A stretch of 12,421 bases of DNA from Actinomycetota bacterium. GTDB lineage: Bacteria; Actinomycetota; Actinomycetes; Streptosporangiales; Streptosporangiaceae. The translations under genes and the position numbers were made by a program. A model generated the notes under the pieces. The model was not told where the DNA came from and ran no database searches. It saw only the letters and a program-made list of their open reading frames with translations. Position 1 is the first letter of the stretch. The number at the start of each line of letters is the position of its first letter. Of this stretch, positions 7,544 through 12,421 are shown piece after piece. The stretch lies in NCBI GenBank assembly GCA_003168295.1, contig PMST01000241.1, forward strand, positions 1 to 12,421, read 5' to 3'.

Positions 7544-8325
7544 GCCCGCCGGTCGCGGTGGTGACGGGCGCCAACCGCGGCATCGGCCGGGCCATCGCCG
7601 TGGCGTTCGCCGCCGCGGGCTACGCCGTGCTGGCCAGCGCCCGCGACCCGGCCAGCCTGGCGGACACGGTGGCCGAGGCCGAGAAGGCGGCCAGCACGGC
7701 GGAGACAGGCGGCGGCACGGCCGTGGCCGCGGCCGGAGACGTCCAGGACGAGGCGTCGATGGCGGCGCTGGCCGCGGCCGCGGAGGAACTGGGCCCGGTC
7801 CATGCGGTGGTGGCCAACGCCGGCGTAGCCGGGCCGACCGCCCCGCTGCACGAGATCACCCTGGAGCAGTGGCGGGACACTATCGCCACCGACCTTGACG
7901 GGGTGTTCCTCACCTTCCGCGCGTTCGTACCCGGCCTGATCGCGCGGCGGTCCGGCAGCTTGATCGCCATCTCCTCGATGACCGGCAAGCGCCCGCTGCC
8001 CGGCCGCACCCCCTACGCCGCGGCCAAGATGGGCGTGATCGGCCTGGTCCGCACGCTGGCCACCGAACTCGGGCCTTACGGCGTCCGGGTCAACGCGGTC
8101 AACCCTGGCTACGTGGCCGGGCCGCGGATGGACTTGGTGGTCCGCAGGCAGGCCGAGGTCCGCGGTATTCCCGAAGAGCAGGTCCGGGCCGAAGTAAGCA
8201 GCGGATCCCCGCTGGGCCAGATGGTGTCGGCCCAAGACGTAGCCGCGGCCTGTGTCTACCTCGCCTCCGCGCCCGCGATCACCGGTGAGGACCTCAACGT
8301 CACCGCCGGCGTGGTCATGTACTGA
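7540..8325 (+). CDS. Short-chain dehydrogenase/reductase (SDR)
   Basis: Classical SDR of 261 residues that probably oxidises an alcohol or reduces a keto group of an intermediate made by the hydroxylase. The dinucleotide-binding motif is TGANRGIG (9-16). R35 and the nearby D36 (SARD) fit NADP or NAD recognition, without deciding which. GDV (66-68) contacts adenine and NAG is at 93-95. The catalytic residues are S146, Y159 and K163 (SSMTGKRPLPGRTPYAAAK). The position usually held by the catalytic-tetrad Asn (NLxG) reads DLDG, with D118. The substrate loop about 190-230 is long and contains VVRRQAEVRGIPEEQVRAEV. The ATG overlaps the large-subunit stop (ATGA) and follows AAGGG, so it is in the same operon. 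It ends 19 bp before the hydrolase gene. The family is certain; the substrate is unknown. Confidence 0.9.
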   Translation: MSPPVAVVTGANRGIGRAIAVAFAAAGYAVLASARDPASLADTVAEAEKAASTAETGGGTAVAAAGDVQDEASMAALAAAAEELGPVHAVVANAGVAGPTAPLHEITLEQWRDTIATDLDGVFLTFRAFVPGLIARRSGSLIAISSMTGKRPLPGRTPYAAAKMGVIGLVRTLATELGPYGVRVNAVNPGYVAGPRMDLVVRRQAEVRGIPEEQVRAEVSSGSPLGQMVSAQDVAAACVYLASAPAITGEDLNVTAGVVMY

Positions 8326-8344
8326 GTTACCGGAAAGGAAATCC

Positions 8345-9031
8345 ATGAAGATCGTCGACCTGTCCCAGGACATCTACGAGGGGATGAAGGTCTACCCCGG
8401 GCACCTGAAGACGGTCCAGTTCGAGCACGCCACGCACGAGGAGACCGCGCCCCGGTTCGAGGGGGGCTTCTCCTTCCAGACCACCGGGTTCATTCTTAAC
8501 GACAACGGCCCCACCCATTGCGACTCCTTCTCCCACCTGGACCCGGATCCGGCCGCGGAGACCATCGATCAGATGCCGCTTGACCTGTTCTACGGACCCG
8601 CGGTGTGCCTGGACATAACCGGTTTCGCGCCACGCACCGACATCACCGCCGAGGACCTGGACCGGGTGGAGGCGGACTCAGCCGTGGAGGTCAGGCCAGG
8701 CGACATTGTGCTGTTCTACACCGGCACGTGGAACAGGTTCGCCGGGGACAAGCGGTACCTGAGTGATTTTCCCGGGCTGGGCGAATCGGCCGGGGAGTGG
8801 ATCGTGCAGCGCCAGGTCAAGACGTTCGGCGTGGACAGCCCCACCCCGGATAACCCGGCCAGCGTCAGCTACCCGATCCACATGATGTGCCGCCGCGAGC
8901 GCATCACCCACTATGAGAACCTGGCCAACCTGGATCAGGTGGTGAACACGCGGTTCACGTTCGCCGGGTTCCCGCTCAAGCTGCTGGGGGGGCACGGCGG
9001 CCCGACCCGGGCGGTGGCTCTGGTCGCCTAG
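8345..9031 (+). CDS. Cyclase-family metal hydrolase (kynurenine formamidase/isatin hydrolase-like) with a variant metal motif
   Basis: A 228-residue member of the 'putative cyclase' superfamily, whose characterised members hydrolyse amide or lactam bonds (arylformamidase, isatin hydrolase) with a divalent metal. The N-terminus MKIVDLSQDIYEGMKVYPGH and the segments RPGDIVLFYTG (117-127), FGVDSPTPDNP (161-171) and HYENLANLDQV (189-199) are typical. The metal motif HxGTHxDxPxH is altered: N54-G-P-T-H58-C-D60-S-F-S-H64. H58, D60 and H64 remain, but the first His is Asn, and Gly and Pro are replaced by P56 and F62. GGAAAGGAA (8332-8340) precedes the ATG at 8345. It is the last gene of the cluster and ends only 5 bp from the converging regulator gene. 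Ring opening or removal of an acyl group after hydroxylation is my inference. Confidence 0.85.
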   Translation: MKIVDLSQDIYEGMKVYPGHLKTVQFEHATHEETAPRFEGGFSFQTTGFILNDNGPTHCDSFSHLDPDPAAETIDQMPLDLFYGPAVCLDITGFAPRTDITAEDLDRVEADSAVEVRPGDIVLFYTGTWNRFAGDKRYLSDFPGLGESAGEWIVQRQVKTFGVDSPTPDNPASVSYPIHMMCRRERITHYENLANLDQVVNTRFTFAGFPLKLLGGHGGPTRAVALVA

Positions 9032-9036
9032 CCCGT

Positions 9037-10191
9037 TTATGCGGTTACCGGCTGGTGCCGCTGCGGCAGCGTCGCGATGCGTTCTCCGCATCGGGCCGGG
9101 TCATATCCGGGCAGGTTTGCCAGCTGATCGACCAGCCATGCTGAGGAGAGGATCTTGAGCAGGCCTTGCACTTCGCGGCTGGCGAACTGCCCGGCTGGTA
9201 TCACTAGGTCGAAATGCTCGGCGGCCAGCGGGATGAAGGCCAGGCCGTAGGCACGGGCTGCTGGCTCGCTGGCGATTCCCGCGTCGGCCAGGCCCGCTGC
9301 GATGGCTGCGGCTACCTGCAGGTGCCCGGTCACCCGGGTGTCATAGCCGGGGAGCTGGCTGGCCTCGATCCCGGCCTTGGACATCTCGCGGTCGAGCAGG
9401 CTTCGTGCCTCGGCGCCTGGTTCCCGGTTGGCCAGCCGCAGCCCGCGCTCGGCCAGGTCGCTGACACCGGAGATGTCATCGGCCAGGTCGGGTCGCAGCA
9501 GCAGTCCTTCCCGCCAGGCACAGAATCCGATCACCTCACCGCCGCGGGGCAGCAGCTCGGCGGCCGGGCCGATGTTGTACTCGGTGTCGTGCCCGCGCAG
9601 GTGCGTCCCGGCGACGTGCACGAGTCCTTCGGCGGCCAGCGCGAGTGCTTCCCGGCTCGAGCATGGCCACCAGGTGAACGCCACCGGCGGGTCGAGCAGC
9701 CCCAGCGGTGCCTCCAGCAGCGGCAACGCCGGATCACAGCCCGCCGCGACCAGGGTCGGCCGAGGCGGCTGGATGGGCCGCACTGTCCTGGTCTGCCGTC
9801 TCTGGTCCTTGCCTGCCTCGGTGACCAGGCCGCCAGCGGGAAGAAATCCGGCTCGGGTCACTGTCTCGCCCCGCAGGGGCAGCGCGACGTGCCCATCGCC
9901 AATCGGGGCGAGTGTGACCCTGACCCCCTTACCGCCCAGCGGCGCGACCTCCCTGGCCGCGACCGGCACCACCGCGTCATCTGTCCCGAACAGCTCCTCC
10001 ACGGTCAGGCCCAGCGCGCGGGACAACGCGACGGCGACCCGCAGGGACGGGTCGGACCAGCCAGACTCGATGTGCGAGATGGCCTGCCGCGATACTCCGG
10101 CCATGTCGGCGACCTGCTGCTGGGAGAACCCGCGTGCTTGCCGGGTGAGCCGTAGCCGGGTGCCGTTCCCGCTCGGGTGTCCGTCACTCAC
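9037..10191 (-). CDS. Xre-type HTH regulator with C-terminal PBP-like (molybdate/molybdopterin-linked) sensor domain
   Basis: One-component regulator of 384 residues, probably controlling molybdenum cofactor or molybdoenzyme genes. Residues about 11-65 are an Xre/HTH_3 domain (TRQARGFSQQQVADMAGVSRQAISHIESG). Residues about 144-360 match the periplasmic-binding-protein-like domain (PBP_like type) that occurs fused to HTH domains or to MoeA: AAGCDPALPLLE, EGLVHVAGTHLRGHDTEYN, GFCAWREGLLL, SDLAERGLRLANREPGA (245-261), GHLQVAAAIAAGLADAGIAS, FIPLAAEHFDLVIP. There is no signal peptide, so the binding domain works in the cytosol as a ligand sensor; molybdate, tungstate or a pterin is plausible but not proven. 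The GTG at 10191 is chosen for its AGGAG 8 bases upstream; the longer frame would overlap moaA. The gene follows moaA on the same strand after 118 bp and meets the hydrolase gene tail to tail. Confidence 0.82.
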   Translation of the reverse strand: MSDGHPSGNGTRLRLTRQARGFSQQQVADMAGVSRQAISHIESGWSDPSLRVAVALSRALGLTVEELFGTDDAVVPVAAREVAPLGGKGVRVTLAPIGDGHVALPLRGETVTRAGFLPAGGLVTEAGKDQRRQTRTVRPIQPPRPTLVAAGCDPALPLLEAPLGLLDPPVAFTWWPCSSREALALAAEGLVHVAGTHLRGHDTEYNIGPAAELLPRGGEVIGFCAWREGLLLRPDLADDISGVSDLAERGLRLANREPGAEARSLLDREMSKAGIEASQLPGYDTRVTGHLQVAAAIAAGLADAGIASEPAARAYGLAFIPLAAEHFDLVIPAGQFASREVQGLLKILSSAWLVDQLANLPGYDPARCGERIATLPQRHQPVTA

Positions 10192-10199
10192 GCTGGCAT

Positions 10200-10204
10200 C
10201 TCCT
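10200..10204 (-). promoter_or_regulatory. Ribosome binding site fixing the GTG start of the HTH-PBP regulator
   Basis: The minus strand reads AGGAG here, 8 bases upstream of the GTG at 10191-10189. It supports the short start, which places the HTH domain about ten residues from the N-terminus as usual in Xre proteins. Confidence 0.55.
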
Positions 10205-10309
10205 GCTCGCCTAGTCGTCACCGGTGCCTGGTCTAGAAATGTAGTCCGCGCCCGGGCCTGGCTGGGCTGAAGTCGTCGGTTGGGCTGGTCGGCGCTGACG
10301 CGCAGGAGG

Positions 10310-11296
10310 TCAGCCGCCGATGGCGGACATGGGCCGGGATGGCTGCAGGAAGCCGGGGTCGTTGATGCCATGGCCGGGCAGCTTGACCGCGACCGCCCGG
10401 GCCCACCTCTCAGCGATCTCCTCGTCGGTGGCCCCATCCCGCAGCGGCGTGCGCAGGTCAGACTCCGTCCGAGCGAACAGGCAGTTGCGGATCTGGCCGT
10501 CGGCGGTCAGCCGGACCCGGTCGCAGGTACCGCAGAAAGGCCGGGTCACCGAGGCGATCACGCCGACCGTGGCCGGGCCGCCGTCGACCAGGAAGGTCTC
10601 GGCGGGCGCGGCGCCCCGGGCGGCCGGGTCGTCGGTGAGCGTGTAGTCCCGGGACAGCGCGGTCAGGATCTCGTCCGCGGTCACCATCTGGGACCGCTGC
10701 CAGCCGTGCTGGGCGTCCAGCGGCATCTGCTCGATGAACCGCAGCTGGTAACCGTGCGCGAGGCAGAAGGCCAGCAGGCCCGGCGCCTCGTGGTCGTTCA
10801 CGCCGCGCATCAGCACCGTGTTGACCTTGACCGGGGCCAGCCGGGCGGCGGCCGCGGCGGCCAGCCCGGCCAGCACGTCGGCTAGCCGGTCGCGCCGGGC
10901 CAGACGCTTGAACACCTCCGGTGACAGGGTGTCCAGGGACACGTTCAGCCGGTCCAGCCCGGCCGCTCGCAGCGGCTGCGCCAGCCGGGCCAGGCCGATG
11001 CCGTTGGTGGTCAGCGAGATCTCGGGCCGGGGCGACAGCGCAGCCACCCGTGCCACCAGCCCGGGAAGTCCCGGGCGCAGAAGCGGCTCGCCGCCGGTGA
11101 GCCGGACCTCGGTAACGCCCAGCCGGGTGACCGCGATCCGGACCAGCCGGATGATCTCCTCGTCGGTGAGCAGTCCGGCCCGGGGCAGCCAGTCCAGCCC
11201 CTCAGGCGGCATGCAGTAGGTGCACCGCAGGTTGCACCGGTCGGTCAGCGAGACCCGCAGGTCCGTGGCCACGCGCCCGAACGAGTCGGTCAACAC
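10310..11296 (-). CDS. moaA: GTP 3',8-cyclase MoaA (radical SAM), molybdenum cofactor synthesis
   Basis: Catalyses the radical SAM rearrangement of GTP to 3',8-cyclo-7,8-dihydro-GTP, the first committed step toward molybdopterin. It has 328 residues, the normal size. The N-terminal radical SAM cluster motif is C21-N-L-R-C25-T-Y-C28-M-P. TGGEPLLRPGL (67-77) is the SAM-binding GGEP region, and TTNG (96-99), NVSLD (118-122) and NTVLMRGVND (159-168) are family blocks. The second 4Fe-4S cluster, specific to MoaA, is C255-x2-C258-x13-C272 (FCGTCDRVRL ... NCLF). The protein ends with the conserved Gly-Gly tail (SAIGG). The GTG at 11296 is preceded by GGAGGTG at 6 bases. No other moa or moe gene is in view; its presence fits the molybdenum hydroxylase genes on both sides. 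Confidence 0.96.
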   Translation of the reverse strand: MLTDSFGRVATDLRVSLTDRCNLRCTYCMPPEGLDWLPRAGLLTDEEIIRLVRIAVTRLGVTEVRLTGGEPLLRPGLPGLVARVAALSPRPEISLTTNGIGLARLAQPLRAAGLDRLNVSLDTLSPEVFKRLARRDRLADVLAGLAAAAAARLAPVKVNTVLMRGVNDHEAPGLLAFCLAHGYQLRFIEQMPLDAQHGWQRSQMVTADEILTALSRDYTLTDDPAARGAAPAETFLVDGGPATVGVIASVTRPFCGTCDRVRLTADGQIRNCLFARTESDLRTPLRDGATDEEIAERWARAVAVKLPGHGINDPGFLQPSRPMSAIGG

Positions 11297-11422
11297 ATGT
11301 CACCTCCGATCTCGGGCCCGATGGTCCCGTCCCTATACCCACACTATGCACGCAAAGCGCAAGTCCCTCGGATGGAACGCGGTGCCGCCGCGCTGGCCGA
11401 TGCTCAGGCCAGCCAATAATCT
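11297..11422. promoter_or_regulatory. Divergent promoter region between moaA and the PadR-like gene
   Basis: This 126-bp gap is visibly less GC-rich in its middle (about 11334-11362) than the flanking genes. On the minus strand it holds GGAGGTG (11307-11301) for moaA and a possible promoter, TTGCGC (11362-11357) and TATAGG (11337-11332), with a rather long 19-base spacer; CATAGT (11348-11343) is an alternative -10. An 8-base palindrome CGGGCCCG lies at about 11313-11320. On the plus side, AATAAT (11415-11420) directly precedes the PadR-like start, with no ribosome binding site. The assignments of promoter elements are tentative. Confidence 0.35.
11392..11413. repeat. 7-bp inverted repeat GCTGGCC-N8-GGCCAGC before the PadR-like gene
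   Basis: GCTGGCC (11392-11398) is exactly complementary to GGCCAGC (11407-11413) across 8 bases, ending 9 bases before the GTG at 11423. Its size and place suit an autoregulatory operator of the PadR-like dimer. It does not match the ATGT-N8-ACAT type reported for some PadR proteins, although the 8-base spacing is the same. Confidence 0.4.
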
Positions 11423-11998
11423 GTGACGATGCTCCCGGCCGAAAAGCCAGCGTTGTCGAGGTCCGAGTGGATAGTTCTGAGCCTGGTCTGCGAAGGGCCC
11501 ACGCATGGCGGCGCCGTCAGCCGCCTGATGGGCCCGGACGGCGACCTGGGCCGGATCTGGCGTGTGCCCAAAGGGGTGGTCTACCGCTCCCTGGACCGGC
11601 TCTCCGACCTCGGCCTGATCCGCTCCGCTGGGCAGGAGCCCTCGCCGCAGGGCCCGGTCCGCTTGCTGGTCGAGGCCACCGAAGCAGGTCAGGCGGCCAC
11701 CGTGGCATGGCAGCACCGGCCCGTCCAGCACACTCGCGACATCCGGTCCGAGTTGCTGGTCAAGCTGGCCCTGTTGCACCGCTCTGGCGCCGACCCGCAC
11801 GACCTGCTGGCCGCCCAGCAGGCCCTCCTGGTGCCCCTCGCTGGTGCGCTGCGTGACCGGATGGCCACCGCCACCGGGTTCGACCGCACCCTGCTGCTGT
11901 GGCGATATGAGACCGCGTCGGCCACCGTCCGCTTCCTAGACGCCCTGGTGCTGACCCCGCCCTCACCATCAGCCCGTACGCAGCAACCCGCCGGATGA
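11423..11998 (+). CDS. PadR-like winged-helix transcriptional regulator
   Basis: DNA-binding protein of 191 residues, probably a repressor. Residues about 11-95 form a winged helix of PadR type: LSRSEWIVLSLVCEGPTHGG, then the recognition segment IWRVPKGVVYRSLDRLSDLGLI (45-66) and a wing ending around GPVRLLVEATEAG. Residues about 105-175 (IRSELLVKLALLHR ... LLLWRYETASATVRFLDAL) match the helical C-terminal dimerisation domain of the family. The tail is Pro/Ser-rich. The start could be the GTG at 11423 or the ATG at 11429; neither has a clear ribosome binding site, so the mRNA may be leaderless or nearly so. It is divergent from moaA and lies 82 bp upstream of the second 2Fe-2S subunit, on the same strand, so either neighbour could be its target. 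The effector is unknown. Confidence 0.8.
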   Translation: MTMLPAEKPALSRSEWIVLSLVCEGPTHGGAVSRLMGPDGDLGRIWRVPKGVVYRSLDRLSDLGLIRSAGQEPSPQGPVRLLVEATEAGQAATVAWQHRPVQHTRDIRSELLVKLALLHRSGADPHDLLAAQQALLVPLAGALRDRMATATGFDRTLLLWRYETASATVRFLDALVLTPPSPSARTQQPAG

Positions 11999-12026
11999 CT
12001 GCCTCAGATCGATACTGGTGTAACTC

Positions 12027-12038
12027 GGCCCTAGGGCC
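12027..12038. repeat. 12-base perfect palindrome upstream of the second 2Fe-2S subunit
   Basis: GGCCCTAGGGCC is self-complementary and is centred in the 82-bp gap after the PadR-like gene, followed by the relatively AT-rich TAAATT. It ends 42 bases before the ATG at 12081. The position suits an operator at the start of the next operon. It is too short for a reliable terminator, and no U-tract follows. Confidence 0.35.
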
Positions 12039-12080
12039 TAAATTGGCTCTCACGCCCGTATTCCTTGGGAGGGATCGCGC

Positions 12081-12421
12081 ATGACAGAGGTCACCGTCAC
12101 CGTAGACGGGGTTAAATACGTCGATAACGTCGAGCCGCGGCTGCTGCTCGTGCATTACCTCAGGGAAGTCGTCGGGAAGACCGGTACCCCTATCGGATGC
12201 GACACCTCCAACTGCGGCGCCTGCACGGTGCTGATGAACGGGGAATCGGTCAAGAGCTGCGCGGTGCTGGCGGTGCAGGCGGACGGGGCCGACATCACCA
12301 CCATCCAAGGGCTCGCGAACGGCGGCCTGCACCCGATCCAGCAGGCCTTCCACGAGATGCACGCCCTGCAGTGCGGGTACTGCACGCCGGGGATGATCTT
12401 GGCCACGTCCGACCTGCTGCG
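12081..12421 (+). CDS. Second 2Fe-2S small subunit of a molybdenum hydroxylase, 3' end outside the window
   Basis: The frame from the ATG at 12081 is open to the end of the window (113 codons seen). It encodes another CoxS/XdhC-type electron-transfer subunit. The ferredoxin-type cluster ligands C40, C45, C48 and C60 ([10 protein letters not shown] ... SC) and the start of the second cluster domain, C98 and C101 (CGYCTPGM), are visible. The last CxC pair should lie just beyond the edge. GGGAGGG (12067-12073) at 7 bases supports the start. It resembles the small subunit at 4584-5069 across its length (shared [17 protein letters not shown]), but many residues differ, so it is a paralogue rather than a recent duplicate. 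It probably opens a second hydroxylase operon whose large and FAD subunits lie to the right. Confidence 0.92.
   Translation, partial: MTEVTVTVDGVKYVDNVEPRLLLVHYLREVVGKTGTPIGCDTSNCGACTVLMNGESVKSCAVLAVQADGADITTIQGLANGGLHPIQQAFHEMHALQCGYCTPGMILATSDLL

Noticed and set aside
9377..10270. Plus-strand frames of about 300 codons at 9214-10270
   Set aside because: They are antisense to the HTH-PBP regulator, whose protein matches a known family along its full length; the plus-strand frames show no motifs.
10192..10437. N-terminal extension of the HTH-PBP regulator
   Set aside because: It would overlap the 3' end of moaA and add unstructured residues; AGGAG before the GTG at 10191 and the usual HTH position favour the shorter protein.
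10280..10885. Plus-strand frame of 201 codons
   Set aside because: Antisense to moaA, which is unambiguous; Gly/Arg/Gln-rich shadow.
11999..12080. Riboswitch or molybdenum-cofactor RNA motif before the second 2Fe-2S gene
   Set aside because: The gap is only 82 bp and shows one short palindrome, too little for the known multi-stem cofactor RNA.

Overview
The window is very GC-rich (about 70% by eye). It uses GTG and TTG starts next to clear GGAGG-type ribosome binding sites, and its genes are packed with ATGA overlaps. These traits and the protein families point to a high-GC actinomycete chromosome; I cannot name a genus. I see no rRNA, tRNA, CRISPR, IS element or phage gene.

Left part (1-1597): the 3' part of a class I SAM methyltransferase, then a strong perfect hairpin that probably ends its transcript, a 65-residue zinc-ribbon protein, and the C-terminal remnant of a serine beta-lactamase/DD-peptidase-family (S12) hydrolase. 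The remnant lies in the same frame directly after the small protein's stop codon and lacks its catalytic half. It looks like a decayed locus.

Central part (1757-9031): a GAF-PucR/CdaR-type activator followed by a tight same-strand cluster. This encodes the FAD, 2Fe-2S and molybdopterin subunits of a xanthine dehydrogenase/CO dehydrogenase-family hydroxylase, a short-chain dehydrogenase, and a cyclase-family (kynurenine formamidase/isatin hydrolase-like) metal hydrolase. Hydroxylase, dehydrogenase and hydrolase together suggest a catabolic route in which a ring (perhaps N-heterocyclic) is hydroxylated and later cleaved, with the PucR-type protein sensing substrate. The substrate is unknown. 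The large subunit does not carry the CO dehydrogenase form I active-site loop, so this should not be called a CO dehydrogenase.

Right part (9037-12421): on the minus strand, moaA (first step of molybdenum cofactor synthesis) is followed by a one-component regulator with an Xre-type HTH and a periplasmic-binding-protein-like domain of the kind linked to molybdate/molybdopterin genes. This pair ends tail to tail with the oxidoreductase cluster. Divergent from moaA is a PadR-like regulator, followed by a second, different 2Fe-2S small subunit that runs off the window and probably begins another molybdo-hydroxylase operon. The whole right two-thirds therefore reads as a molybdenum-hydroxylase island: enzymes, cofactor synthesis and three different regulators. 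Several inverted repeats in the intergenic gaps are candidate operators or terminators.
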